A stretch of DNA of 64,000 bases from Actinocatenispora sp963815125 (GCA_963815125.1 CAWFFM010000002.1:1364001-1428000); one strand, 5' to 3'. Counted from the first letter of the stretch, positions 1 to 8,459 are shown. Program-made: numbers and translations. The notes: generated from the letters alone by a model not told the origin.

Positions 1-2141
1 ACCACGATGCAGCGCTCCGGGTCACCGTCCGCCCACAGTGCCTGGGCCAGGATGCAGGCCGCCGTCTTGGCCCACCACCCGTCCGGTACCGGCGCCCGCA
101 TCAGGGCCTGTTCCGCCTGACTGATCGCGGCTGCCGCTGAGCCTTCGCCCCCGGCCCACAAGGTGCGTAGCGCGTCCAGGGACAGCGCCAACGACACGAT
201 GTCCCGGCTACCGGTCTCCTCCGCGGTCTGGATGGCCTCCTGAAGCAGCACCGCCGCCCATGGCAATCGCCCGGACCAGCAGGCCAGCTGGCCCAGGCCG
301 ATCAGTACGTGCGGAAGGGTGTGGCGCTGACCGGCCCGTCGAGCCAGTCGCAGTCCGCGGTCCAGATGCCGTTCGGCATCACGGTGATGCTCCAGGAAGA
401 CCTCGGCCCAGGCGAGCTGGTAGAGCGCCTCGGACCGGTCCAGCAGTGCCGAGTCCGGCAACGAGTCGACGATCCGACCACCGCGGGCCGCCGCGTCGCG
501 AGCGGCCGCCACATGGCCTTCACTCGCCGAGGCCAGCGCGGACAGCCCGGACAGCTCCACCTGTACCGGCTCGCTGGTCCGGCCGACCAGAAGCTGGTCG
601 GCCGAGGCGAGAGCCTCCCGTACCGCGCCGAAATCCCGCAGTTGCAGGGCTACCGCTGCGTACTCGGTGGCGACCCGCAGTCTGGACGGCGCCGGGCCGG
701 ATCCGGTGCCGTCCGGCAACCAGGGTCGCAGTACGGCCAGCGCCTCTGGGTAGTGTCCGAGCAGCCGCTCCATCTGCGCACACGCGACGACCGCGGGGAT
801 GCGCGCCTCGTCGTCGGGTGCCAGGGCGTGGAGTATCTCGTGCAGCACGTCCCGGCTGTCGCCCAGCCGCCCGGCGGTGCCCAGGATGCGGGCCCTGCGC
901 ATCATCAGCTCCAGGCGGCGCGCGCGGTTCGCCGAATCGTGCCCCACCAGCCGCAGCGCCACCTCCAGGTAGCGGACGGCGGACAACGGCGCGGTCGGCT
1001 CCAGACAGTCGACCGCAGCCAGCAGTACGGTCAGGTCGCCGTCTGCGTGGACCGCACCGGGCCAGGAGAGACAGCGGGCGAGCTGTTCGGCCCGCTGCGC
1101 AACCGGAGCGCACCGACGATGCAGTGCCCGCCCCGCCCGACGGTGCGCGTCGAGCCTCCACAGTGGATCCAGCTGCTGATAGACCGCTCGGCGCAGGGTC
1201 TCGTCGCGAGGTACGAACAGCGTGCCGCGCACCCCCGGTCGCAGCATGCCCCAACCGATCAGTCGGCGTACCGATTCCTGCGTCTGTGTGGCGGACAGTT
1301 GCGCCACCGTGCCGAGCAGGTCGGTGTCGGCCTCGGCATCGAGTACGGCCGCCGCGGCGATGACCGACGCCTCCGCCGCGGGCAGGCGCCGATAGTCCTG
1401 GAGCAACTGCTCGACAGCGGGGCCGCTGGTCGAGGAGGCGAGTTCCCGGGCGGCCAGCAGACCCAGCGGGCTACCACCGCACTCCCGGTGCCAGTGCTGG
1501 TAGGTGAGATCGGAGATCGTCATGCCCAGAAGGCGGGCACCGTCCTCGATGCTCAGTGGCGCCAGGGGCAGCCGGTCCGACGCGGGCAGCGCCGGCCAGC
1601 TCAGCTCGGCCTCGGCCAACCGGGCCGCGAACTGGCGGGGACGGTTCACCAGGATGACCAGCAGCGGGGCCGGAACCGGATAGCGCGCCAGATGGGTCAG
1701 AAACCGCAGAGTCGCTTCGTCCGCGTGGTGCACGTTGTCCAGCGCGAGTACCAGACCGCTGCCGGCCCGCTCCGCGAGCAGGACACCGAGTTCCTCGTAC
1801 TGCGCGAAGCCGGGTGTCGCGCCGCGCAGAGCAACGGTACGCAGCGCCTGTTCCCATGACCCGCTGCCGCGCGGCCGCCCGAAGGCATGCAGCAGCGGGT
1901 GCAGCGGAACGTCCTGCTCGCCATCGCTGGCGGTGCCGCGTACCGCGGACACCCCACCGCGCTCGGCATACCCGATCACCTCGCCGAGCAGATGCGTCTT
2001 ACCCAGCCCGGCCGGAGCGGAGATCTCCACCAGCCGCTGACCACCACCGTCGAGATCGTCCACCGCCTGGCAGAGCAGTCGGAGCTCATCGCTCCGACCG
2101 ATCAATGTGCCACCGTGTCGCCTCACCAGAGTCGCCTGCAC
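1..2141 (-). CDS. LuxR/MalT-type ATP-binding transcriptional regulator, C-terminus cut by window edge
   Basis: The frame is open from a GTG at 2141 to the left edge, about 713 codons. Seen: near the N-terminus LIGRSDELRLL then a P-loop SAPAGLGKTHLL (about residues 10-45), a Walker-B-like strand LVLALDNVHHAD, then a long alpha-helical region rich in Ala/Leu pairs like TPR-type repeats. This is the architecture of large LuxR-family regulators (AAA/NB-ARC-like ATPase, TPR sensor, C-terminal HTH). The HTH would lie beyond base 1, so the DNA-binding class is inferred, not seen. Start is uncertain: GTG at 2141 or 2126, both just upstream of the conserved RHGGTLIGR segment. An unrelated open frame on the opposite strand (309-1859) is a shadow of this gene. 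Confidence 0.82.
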   Translation of the reverse strand, partial: MQATLVRRHGGTLIGRSDELRLLCQAVDDLDGGGQRLVEISAPAGLGKTHLLGEVIGYAERGGVSAVRGTASDGEQDVPLHPLLHAFGRPRGSGSWEQALRTVALRGATPGFAQYEELGVLLAERAGSGLVLALDNVHHADEATLRFLTHLARYPVPAPLLVILVNRPRQFAARLAEAELSWPALPASDRLPLAPLSIEDGARLLGMTISDLTYQHWHRECGGSPLGLLAARELASSTSGPAVEQLLQDYRRLPAAEASVIAAAAVLDAEADTDLLGTVAQLSATQTQESVRRLIGWGMLRPGVRGTLFVPRDETLRRAVYQQLDPLWRLDAHRRAGRALHRRCAPVAQRAEQLARCLSWPGAVHADGDLTVLLAAVDCLEPTAPLSAVRYLEVALRLVGHDSANRARRLELMMRRARILGTAGRLGDSRDVLHEILHALAPDDEARIPAVVACAQMERLLGHYPEALAVLRPWLPDGTGSGPAPSRLRVATEYAAVALQLRDFGAVREALASADQLLVGRTSEPVQVELSGLSALASASEGHVAAARDAAARGGRIVDSLPDSALLDRSEALYQLAWAEVFLEHHRDAERHLDRGLRLARRAGQRHTLPHVLIGLGQLACWSGRLPWAAVLLQEAIQTAEETGSRDIVSLALSLDALRTLWAGGEGSAAAAISQAEQALMRAPVPDGWWAKTAACILAQALWADGDPERCIV

Positions 2142-2631
2142 TTCCCTCGGTTGCCCCCAGCTGCCCCCGCTGACCGACCGAGGGTGACTGTACGAGGCGT
2201 TCTTCGAGCGTGACAGGGTGAAATTACCCTTGGCCGAAGGGACCACACAGACTCGACTTTCGGCTCATCCAGCCCAGTTCCCGTCGATACCGGCCCGGTC
2301 GCATCCGCTACCGACCTCGCCCGATGATTGCCGGTGCCCGATGTGTCGGCAACCATCGGGCCACGAATTCGGTACAGAAAGACCGGACGCGATGTTCGGT
2401 CGTTCTTCATCTCGCAGCACTGCTGCGATTCGTCAGGGGCATCATAAAATAGCGAAACTCGTTAGGATCGTCCCGTTCTGCCATCGACTGGGCTGCATTG
2501 CCCGACGACGGAACACCCGGTTCCGGGCCACCTCGCGCGGCCCGGACCAGACCACGCGGGCATCACCCCATGAGTGCCCGCAAACCGGCACGGTCCGGCC
2601 GAGAATGCCGGACCGGTGAGGAGGTCTCCGG
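2142..2631. other. Divergent intergenic region, no gene seen
   Basis: This 490-base stretch separates the LuxR-type gene from the glycine-rich gene. No convincing coding frame was found. It holds a short inverted repeat AGGGT-6-ACCCT (2215-2219/2226-2230) about 75 bases upstream of the LuxR-type start, and an AT-rich patch at about 2440-2470 containing the -10-like TAAAAT. Both are candidates for regulatory sites only. Confidence 0.4.
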
Positions 2632-3006
2632 ATGGACGAAGTACAGCACGCAGTGGCTCCACGGCATCGCTCGTGGCGTCTACGGGTCGGCGGCACGGCT
2701 GCAGCGCTCGCCGCGGCGTTTGGCCTGGCTCTCGGCGCTGCCTGGTTGTCCGGCGGTTCGGGTGACGGCGGCGGAGGAGGCGGCGGCGGCAGCTGGCTCG
2801 CCGACGGTGGTGGCTTCGGCGGCGGCGGTGGCGGCGGCTGGGTCGTCCAGCAGGGCGTCGGTGACGGTGGCGGCGGCGGTGGCGGCGGCAGCTGGGTCGT
2901 CCAGCACGGCGCCGGCGGTGGAGGCGGTGGTGGCGGCGGCGGAGGCTGGGTCGTCCAGCAGGGCGCCGGTGACGGTGGCGGCGGCGGTGGCGGCGGCAGC
3001 TGGTAG
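2632..3006 (+). CDS. Exported glycine/tryptophan-repeat protein, unrecognised family
   Basis: 124 residues. The start is supported by a strong Shine-Dalgarno GAGGAGG ending 7 bases before ATG 2632. Layout: basic N-tip, one hydrophobic segment at about residues 19-39 (signal anchor or signal peptide), then an outer tail that is mostly glycine. Tryptophans fall at 55, 70, 88, 106 and 124, so the last three intervals are exactly 18 residues. Each module reads W-V-V-Q-(Q/H)-G-(V/A)-G followed by a run of Gly, ending Ser/Gly before the next Trp, and the protein ends on Trp. I do not recognise the family. Such a tail could be a wall-interacting or adhesive low-complexity segment, or a peptide precursor; both are inference. 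A 17-bp hairpin follows it. The Pro/Arg-rich frames on the other strand are shadows. Confidence 0.7.
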   Translation: MDEVQHAVAPRHRSWRLRVGGTAAALAAAFGLALGAAWLSGGSGDGGGGGGGGSWLADGGGFGGGGGGGWVVQQGVGDGGGGGGGGSWVVQHGAGGGGGGGGGGGWVVQQGAGDGGGGGGGGSW

Positions 3007-3019
3007 GTCGACGCAGTAC

Positions 3020-3059
3020 CTCGAGGGTGTGGCCCGGATGAGCGGGTCGCACCCTCGAG
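3020..3059 (+). terminator. Strong hairpin after the glycine-rich gene
   Basis: A 17-bp stem (3020-3036 with 3043-3059, two G-U pairs) and 6-base loop GATGAG, 14 bases after the stop codon. No T-tract follows, as is usual for actinomycete terminators. Its position and continuity make it a likely transcription terminator for the upstream gene; an operator role cannot be excluded. Confidence 0.7.
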
Positions 3060-3262
3060 CGTGTAGCGACCGACAAGTGTGTACCGACCCACAGAGCCGG
3101 AACTGACCGGAACGCCAACCGTTGATCATATGCCGCGAAGGGGCACCACCGGAAGACGGTGTTTTCCGCATTTCATGGCCGTGCGAGCGACCGTAGGTTG
3201 GCTGAGACAGCCAACACCGACATCGGTCCCACGTTCACGCGCGATGAGGACAGGAAGAAGCC

Positions 3263-3988
3263 ATGACCGTCACCATGACCGGCCGCCCCATGATCAGCGA
3301 CTCACCGGCCGGGCGGTACACGGTTGACCAGCTCGCGAGCAAAGTGGGCATGTCGCCCCGTAACATCCGCGCCTACCAGAGCCGGAAGTTACTGCCACCG
3401 CCGGCCAGAAGCGGCCGCCAGGTCTACTACGACGAACGGCACCTCCGCCGGCTGGAAGCGGTCCGATCCCTGCAACGGCAGGGTTTCAACCTTGTGTCCA
3501 TCGAGGCGATCCTCGGCGTACGGGCCACCGAACCGCGCAGCGATGTCCTTGCCCGGGTACTGCACCAGCTCCACACCGAACAGCTGCCGCTGGTGTACGC
3601 GCTGGCGCGGCACGGGGTGGTGGGCTGCGACGGCGACGGCACTGTGCAGGCCACCCGCCCTCGGGCCCTGCGCGCAGCGCTGGCGCTGCAGCAGGCCGGT
3701 GTACCGGCACCGGCGGCTCTCCAACTGCTCAGCGAGGTGCTCGACCGCGTCCAGCCGCTCGCCCACGGGCTGATCCGTGAGGCGGGTGCGCGGGTTCTGG
3801 CGCTCTCCCCGGACTGCGGCGCGGATGCCGAACCAGCGGGGCGCACCGGCACTGTCGACCTGGCCCAGGCCCTTGTCACGCTGCTCGCCGAATCGTTCCG
3901 GACAGCGGCTGAGAACTGTGGTGAGACGACGGTCGGCGACCTCATTGCCGACCGCACGGCCGACACGACGCGCAGATCGGCCGGATGA
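3263..3988 (+). CDS. MerR-family transcriptional regulator
   Basis: 241 residues. The N-terminal winged HTH (about residues 18-85) shows the MerR pattern YTVDQLASKVGMSPRNIRAY, then a wing with RQVYYDERHLRRLE and the helix LQRQGFNLVSIEAIL. The rest is an alpha-helical region without the cysteine pattern of metal-sensing MerR proteins, so the effector is unknown. An AGGAAGAAG ribosome site precedes ATG 3263. ATG codons at 3275 and 3290 remain possible. It is convergent with nadA and shares a terminator with it. It lies downstream of the glycine-rich gene but is separated from it by 256 bases and a hairpin, so an operon is unlikely. Confidence 0.85.
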   Translation: MTVTMTGRPMISDSPAGRYTVDQLASKVGMSPRNIRAYQSRKLLPPPARSGRQVYYDERHLRRLEAVRSLQRQGFNLVSIEAILGVRATEPRSDVLARVLHQLHTEQLPLVYALARHGVVGCDGDGTVQATRPRALRAALALQQAGVPAPAALQLLSEVLDRVQPLAHGLIREAGARVLALSPDCGADAEPAGRTGTVDLAQALVTLLAESFRTAAENCGETTVGDLIADRTADTTRRSAG

Positions 3989-4004
3989 CACGCCATCCGT
4001 CGGC

Positions 4005-4040
4005 GCGGTGCGCGCATCGGACACCCGATGCGCGTACCGC
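4005..4040. terminator. Bidirectional terminator between merR-type gene and nadA
   Basis: A 16-bp inverted repeat (4005-4020 with 4025-4040, one mismatch) closes a 4-base loop ACAC. It lies between the two convergent stop codons at 3988 and 4046, so it can end transcripts from both sides. Confidence 0.75.
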
Positions 4041-4045
4041 CCGGG

Positions 4046-5038
4046 TCACTCGGCTCCGCCAGGCTGGCCGATCTCGATCATGCGCTGGACGGCGGCCCGC
4101 GCCCGCTGCGCGATGTCGGGTTCCACCCGTACCTCGTCGGTACCCTCACGGACCGAGCGCAGTAGTGCCTCGGGTGTGATCATCTTCATGTAGCGGCAGG
4201 ACGCGCGTTCGTTGACCGGCTGGAAGTCCACGTCGGGCGCGGCCCGCCGCAGCTGGTGCAGCATGCCGATCTCGGTGGCGACCAGGACGCTGGACGAGGT
4301 GGTGCTCCGGGCGGCCTTCTGCATGTCGCCGGTGGACAGCACCTTGACCCGGTCTGCGGGTACGACGCCCTCGCCGGCCAGGTAGAGCGCGGAGGTGGCG
4401 CAGCCACATTCAGGGTGGATGAACAGCTCCGCGTCCGGCACCGCGGCGACCCGCTCGGCAAGCTGGTCACCGTTGATACCCGCGTGCACGTGGCATTCGC
4501 CGGCCCAGATGTGCATGTTGGTACGGCCGGTGATGCGACGGACATGTGCGCCGAGGAACTGGTCGGGGCAGAACAGCACCTCGCGTTCGGCCGGGATGGC
4601 GGCCACCACGTCGACGGCGTTGGAGGAGGTGCAGCAGATGTCGGTCTCGGCCTTCACCTCGGCGGTGGTGTTGACGTAGGACACGACGACCGCATCGGGA
4701 TGTTCGGCCTTCCAGGACCGTAGCTGCTCGGCGGTGATCGAGTCGGCGAGCGAACACCCTGCCCGGGCGTCGGGGATCAGTACCGTCTTGTCCGGGCTGA
4801 GGATCTTCGCGGTTTCGGCCATGAAGTGCACCCCGCAGAACACGATCGTGCTGGCGGAGCTGCTGGCCGCGATGCGACTCAGGGCCAGCGAGTCCCCGGT
4901 GTGATCGGCAATGTCCTGGATCTCGGGCAGCTGGTAGTTGTGCGCCAGGATGACCGCGTCCCGTTCCCGGGCCAGCGCACGCACCTCCTGCGCCCAGCGG
5001 GTCTGCGCGGTGGTCACGGTGTCGGATGCGGTGCTCAT
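4046..5038 (-). CDS. nadA: Quinolinate synthase NadA
   Basis: 330 residues. Condenses iminoaspartate with dihydroxyacetone phosphate to quinolinate in de novo NAD synthesis, using a 4Fe-4S cluster. Seen: ILAHNYQLPEIQDIADHTGDS at the N-terminus, VFCGVHFMAETAKIL, CSLADS, SYVNTTAEVKA, HPECGC, and C-terminal NERASCRYMKMI. These are the family's three-fold repeat motifs with the cluster cysteines. A GGGAGGG ribosome site lies before ATG 5038. nadB and nadC are not adjacent. The -10-like TATAAG in its 5' region (5095-5100) is overlapped by the inverted repeat that also covers the divergent nrtR promoter, so NrtR control is likely. Confidence 0.95.
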   Translation of the reverse strand: MSTASDTVTTAQTRWAQEVRALARERDAVILAHNYQLPEIQDIADHTGDSLALSRIAASSSASTIVFCGVHFMAETAKILSPDKTVLIPDARAGCSLADSITAEQLRSWKAEHPDAVVVSYVNTTAEVKAETDICCTSSNAVDVVAAIPAEREVLFCPDQFLGAHVRRITGRTNMHIWAGECHVHAGINGDQLAERVAAVPDAELFIHPECGCATSALYLAGEGVVPADRVKVLSTGDMQKAARSTTSSSVLVATEIGMLHQLRRAAPDVDFQPVNERASCRYMKMITPEALLRSVREGTDEVRVEPDIAQRARAAVQRMIEIGQPGGAE

Positions 5039-5072
5039 CTTCGGACCCTCCCGGTACCGATCGGCGGTTCGA

Positions 5073-5112
5073 TTGGCCCGCCATCGGTTTTCGCCTTATA
5101 GTCAAAAACTAT
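5073..5112 (+). promoter_or_regulatory. Promoter and NrtR-type operator at a leaderless start
   Basis: Seen: TTGGCC (5073-5078), 18-bp spacer, TATAGT (5097-5102), then ATG at 5111, placing the expected transcription start on or within two bases of the start codon. No ribosome site exists. An inverted repeat ATAGT-5-ACTAT (5098-5102/5108-5112) covers the -10 and the ATG itself. On the other strand the same repeat overlaps a -10-like TATAAG for nadA. The reading as an autoregulatory operator is inference from position and symmetry. Confidence 0.55.
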
Positions 5113-5806
5113 GCTCGACACTACCAGCGGGAGAGTCGGAACGGAACACGAAGCCCTCGCCGCAGTCCTGTCCGTGCGAGCCGGATCACTCCAGGTCCTG
5201 CTGTGGCAACGCGCCCGCCAGCCCGCCGGTGGACGCTGGGCGCTGCCAGGCGGTCGGCTCGCCGACACCGAGGATGTGGACACGTCGATCCGCCGCCAAC
5301 TGGCCGAAAAGGTGGATGTCGCCCGGCTCTCCCACCTTGAGCAGCTTGCGGTCTTCTCGGATCCGGATCGCTTTCCCGGGCGCCGGGTGATCGCCACGGC
5401 CTTCCTCGGGCTGGTACCTGCCGACCAGGACCCGGCGGTACCACCGGACACCCGGTGGCATCCGGCCGACCAGCTGCCGGCAATGGCCTTCGACCACGGC
5501 ACCATCACCCAGCGCGGACGCGAACGGCTGCGCGCCAAACTCTGCTACACCAACCTGGGATTCGCCATCGCGCCAGACGAGTTCACCATCTCCGGGCTAC
5601 GGGAGATCTACTCGGCGGCGCTGGGCTACGACGTCTCGGCAACCAACATGCAACGCGTACTGACCCGCCGCAAGGTGCTGACATCCACCGGGTCCTCGGC
5701 ACCCTCCGGCCGGGCCGGCGGACGACCGGCGGCACTGTTCCGCTTCGCCGAACGGCGGCTACGGGTCACCGACCCGTTCGCCGTACTGCGTCCACCCCGG
5801 CGATGA
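5111..5806 (+). CDS. nrtR: NrtR-like Nudix-fold transcriptional regulator of NAD synthesis
   Basis: 231 residues. The N-terminal Nudix fold (about 12-140) has WALPGGRLADTE, but the catalytic Nudix box is degraded (RRQLAEKV where REUXEE is expected), as in NrtR regulators that bind ADP-ribose or NAD metabolites without hydrolysing them. The C-terminal winged helix (about 150-231) contains FTISGLREIYSAALG and a basic segment RRKVL. Divergence from nadA fits the family's role of repressing NAD biosynthesis. The start appears leaderless: the -10 and the operator-like repeat reach the ATG. A catalytic ADP-ribose hydrolase is an alternative, but the degraded box argues against it. Confidence 0.85.
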   Translation: MLDTTSGRVGTEHEALAAVLSVRAGSLQVLLWQRARQPAGGRWALPGGRLADTEDVDTSIRRQLAEKVDVARLSHLEQLAVFSDPDRFPGRRVIATAFLGLVPADQDPAVPPDTRWHPADQLPAMAFDHGTITQRGRERLRAKLCYTNLGFAIAPDEFTISGLREIYSAALGYDVSATNMQRVLTRRKVLTSTGSSAPSGRAGGRPAALFRFAERRLRVTDPFAVLRPPRR

Positions 5807-5880
5807 CACCCCGGGGAGGTCCCAGCCGCAGGGCGCACGATCGTTGCGGCGCACCGCAGGTCCAGCGGCGTACGGACCTC

Positions 5881-6618
5881 TCAGGCCGCGGCCACGCCGA
5901 TGAGATGGCCGATCAGGAACGTGGCACCAGCGGCCAGCCCACCGAGCACCAGTTGTCTGACCCCGTTGGTGAACCAGCGCCGCGCGGTGAACCGGGCCAC
6001 CAGCGCCCCGGCCACGAACAGCCCGACACCACCCACCGCGAGCCCCAGCCAGAGCTCACTGAAACCGAGCAGGAAGGTCAACAGCGGGAACAGCGCGCCC
6101 ACCGAGAAACAGATGAACGACGAGATCGCGGCAAGCCATGGGCTCGGCACCTCTTCGGGATCGACACCCATCTCTTCACGCGCGTGCACCCGGACCGCCT
6201 CGTCCAGATCGCGGCCGACCGCGGTGGCGACCTCCCGGGCAAGTTGCGGCGACAGGCCGCGGCGCTCCCAGGCGGCGGCCAGTTCGGCGGCCTCCTCCTC
6301 GGGATGGCGCTCCAGTTCCCGCCGTTCCTTGGCCACTTCGTGGGCGACCTGCTCGTTCTGGGTGCGTACGGAGGTGTACTCGCCCAGTCCCATCGAGATC
6401 GCGCCGGCCACCAGACCGGCCACTCCGGTCAACACGATCGCGTGCCGTGAGACTCCTCCACCCCCGACCCCGGCGATCAGCGAGATGTTGGTGACCAGAC
6501 CGTCCATTGCGCCGAACACGGCCGGTCGCAGCCACCCACCCGACACGTCGGCGTGGTGATCGTGCTGTTCTGCAGCCGGACCGTCGGCAGCTCGGGAAAC
6601 GCCAGACACAGTGGACAC
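5881..6618 (-). CDS. VIT1/CCC1-family membrane transporter
   Basis: 245 residues. Seen: a histidine-rich N-terminus, then VFGAMDGLVTNISLIAGVGG and GAISMGLGEYTSVRTQNE, the conserved first part of VIT/CCC1 proteins. A charged cytosolic helical segment with many Glu (about 85-150) follows, then three hydrophobic C-terminal segments. The family exports Fe2+ or Mn2+ from the cytosol; the substrate here is inferred only. It begins 3 bases after the map stop codon on the same strand, so the two are probably co-transcribed. No clear ribosome site precedes GTG 6618; GTG 6609 is an alternative. Confidence 0.85.
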   Translation of the reverse strand: MSTVSGVSRAADGPAAEQHDHHADVSGGWLRPAVFGAMDGLVTNISLIAGVGGGGVSRHAIVLTGVAGLVAGAISMGLGEYTSVRTQNEQVAHEVAKERRELERHPEEEAAELAAAWERRGLSPQLAREVATAVGRDLDEAVRVHAREEMGVDPEEVPSPWLAAISSFICFSVGALFPLLTFLLGFSELWLGLAVGGVGLFVAGALVARFTARRWFTNGVRQLVLGGLAAGATFLIGHLIGVAAA

Positions 6619-6621
6619 CCG

Positions 6622-7479
6622 CTAGGCCAAGGTGAGGATCTCGGAGCCCTCGTCGGTGACGACGAGGGTGTGCTCGAACTGAGCCGTCCAACTGCCGTCC
6701 CGGGTCACGGCCGTCCAGCCGTCCGGCCAGGAATCGTGCCGGTAGTCACCGAGGGTGATCATCGGTTCGATGGTGAAGGTCATCCCCGATTCGATCACCA
6801 CATCCAGGTCCGGCCGGTCGTAGTGCGGTACGAACAGGCCGGAGTGGAACGTCTCGCCGATGCCGTGGCCGGTGAAGTCGCGGACCACCCCGTAGCCGAA
6901 GCGCTTCGCGTACGACTCGATCACCCGACCCACCACGTTGAGCGCCCGGCCGGGTCTGACCGCCCTGATCCCGCGCATGGTGGCCTCCCGGGTGCGCTCG
7001 ACCAGCAGCCGGGCCTCCTCGTCGACGTCACCGGCCAGGAACGTGGCGTTGGTGTCACCGTGTACGCCGTTGATGTAGGCCGTCACGTCGATGTTGACGA
7101 TGTCGCCGTCCTCGACGACGGTCGAGTCCGGGATGCCGTGACAGATCACCTCGTTGAGCGAGGTGCAGCACGACTTCGGAAATCCCCGGTAGCCCAGGGT
7201 CGACGGATAGGCGTGGTGGTCGCAGAGGAACTCGTGCACGACGCGGTCGATCTCGTCGGTGGTGACGCCCGGCTTGACCGCCCGACCACCCTCCTGCAAC
7301 GCCTGCGCCGCGATGCGACCGGCGATCCGCATCCGCTCGATCAGCTCCGCAGATTTGACCTCCGGGCCGAGATAGGGTGCGGGTGCGCTCTTTCCGACAT
7401 ATTCGGGACGCGGAATGGCGCCAGGAACGTCCCGCCGCGGGGACACGGTGCCAGGAACGAGGGGCGCACGATCTGCCAT
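6622..7479 (-). CDS. map: Type I methionine aminopeptidase
   Basis: 285 residues, the length of the longer mycobacterial-type enzyme with an N-terminal extension containing a Pro-rich linker (about 1-40). It removes the initiator Met from nascent proteins. Metal ligands are visible: NIDVTAYINGVHGDTNATF (two Asp), FTGHGIGETFH (His), FTIEPMI (Glu) and QFEHTLVVT (Glu). The frame extends upstream to 7797, but ATG 7479 is chosen because it gives the family length and avoids overlap with the divergent gene at 7596. Confidence 0.94.
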   Translation of the reverse strand: MADRAPLVPGTVSPRRDVPGAIPRPEYVGKSAPAPYLGPEVKSAELIERMRIAGRIAAQALQEGGRAVKPGVTTDEIDRVVHEFLCDHHAYPSTLGYRGFPKSCCTSLNEVICHGIPDSTVVEDGDIVNIDVTAYINGVHGDTNATFLAGDVDEEARLLVERTREATMRGIRAVRPGRALNVVGRVIESYAKRFGYGVVRDFTGHGIGETFHSGLFVPHYDRPDLDVVIESGMTFTIEPMITLGDYRHDSWPDGWTAVTRDGSWTAQFEHTLVVTDEGSEILTLA

Positions 7480-7595
7480 GTGCCAAGCGTATCCGCCGGC
7501 TACGACACACCCTCCCGGTGGTACGCGGGAAGGATCCGGCGCTGCTCGCAGCGACGTTCGGCGGACCGCCGGCAACGCTCCTATGCTGACAGCTG

Positions 7596-8459
7596 ATGAG
7601 ACACCCCCCGGTACCGCACACCCCAGCACCCGGCCCGGCCACCCCTGGTACCGGGAGCGCGCCGTCCGAGCAGCTCGTCTGGTATGTCGCCTACGGCTCG
7701 AATCTGCTCTCCCGCCGGCTCGGCTACTACCTGGCCGGCGGGCGACCACCCGGTGCCCGGCGTACGTATCCGGGGTCGCGTGACCCGCGTCCGCCACGTG
7801 ACGATCGCCCGGTCATGCTCGACGGCGGTGTCTACTTCGCCCTGGAGAGTCCGACCTGGACCGGTGGACTCGCCTTGTTCGACCCGGACCTGCCCGGCCG
7901 CGCCGCCGCCCGCGCGTACCTGATCACCGCGGGACAGTTCAGTGACATCGCCGCGCAGGAGATGCGCCGGCAACCGGGCCGGGAGCTTGACCTGGCCCGG
8001 GCACTCACCGACGGACGGGCACAGCTCGGCCCCGGCCGGTACGACACGATCATCCGCGCCGGCACCGCGGACGGCCTGCCGATGCTGACGTTCAGTGCAC
8101 CGTGGCGCGCCCATGAGGTGGCGTGGAACGCACCGTCCGCCCGCTACCTGGGCATCCTGGCCAGAGGGCTGCATGAGGCGCACGGCTGGCTGCAGACCCG
8201 GACCCTCGCCTACCTGCGGGAACTACCCGGCGTGGCGCGACACGCGGTCGGACCGGTGATCGAGCACGCGTACCGGTGCGGCTGCGACGGCTGGTCACCC
8301 GTCGACGGCGAGCACCATCGGCAGGACCGCGGCTGCGCCGGCCCGGCGGAGTTCGCGAGCGGCCACGGTCAGGGTCCAGCGGGAGGTGCTGACGTCGTCG
8401 ACCAGCAGCACCGGCGTGCTGGCCAGCTCGGCGATCCTCCCGGCGAGGTCGTCGGGTAG
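7596..8459 (+). CDS. Gamma-glutamylcyclotransferase-fold protein
   Basis: 287 residues. WYVAYGSNLLSRRL at about residue 29 is the substrate-loop signature of the GGCT-like fold. Downstream strands are GGVYFALESPTWTGGLALF and RAYLITAGQF. Relatives are cyclotransferases acting on gamma-glutamyl peptides and uncharacterised actinobacterial proteins; the substrate is unknown. The last 55 codons (8295-8459) run antisense through the end of recQ and look compositionally like a shadow (His/Gln/Gly-rich). The true functional end may therefore be near residue 233, with no stop until 8459. Confidence 0.75.
   Translation: MRHPPVPHTPAPGPATPGTGSAPSEQLVWYVAYGSNLLSRRLGYYLAGGRPPGARRTYPGSRDPRPPRDDRPVMLDGGVYFALESPTWTGGLALFDPDLPGRAAARAYLITAGQFSDIAAQEMRRQPGRELDLARALTDGRAQLGPGRYDTIIRAGTADGLPMLTFSAPWRAHEVAWNAPSARYLGILARGLHEAHGWLQTRTLAYLRELPGVARHAVGPVIEHAYRCGCDGWSPVDGEHHRQDRGCAGPAEFASGHGQGPAGGADVVDQQHRRAGQLGDPPGEVVG

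Noticed and set aside
309..1859. 516-residue plus-strand frame
   Set aside because: It is antisense to a frame that shows clear P-loop ATPase and TPR-like sequence; composition (Gln/Gly/Arg-rich) is typical of a GC-rich shadow.
2442..3118. Pro/Arg-rich frames on the minus strand opposite the Gly/Trp gene
   Set aside because: They are the complement of GGN codons; the plus-strand frame has a strong ribosome site, a signal-like segment and a terminator, while these have none.
7480..7797. N-terminal extension of map
   Set aside because: Overlaps the divergent gene start, lacks a ribosome site, and exceeds the family length.
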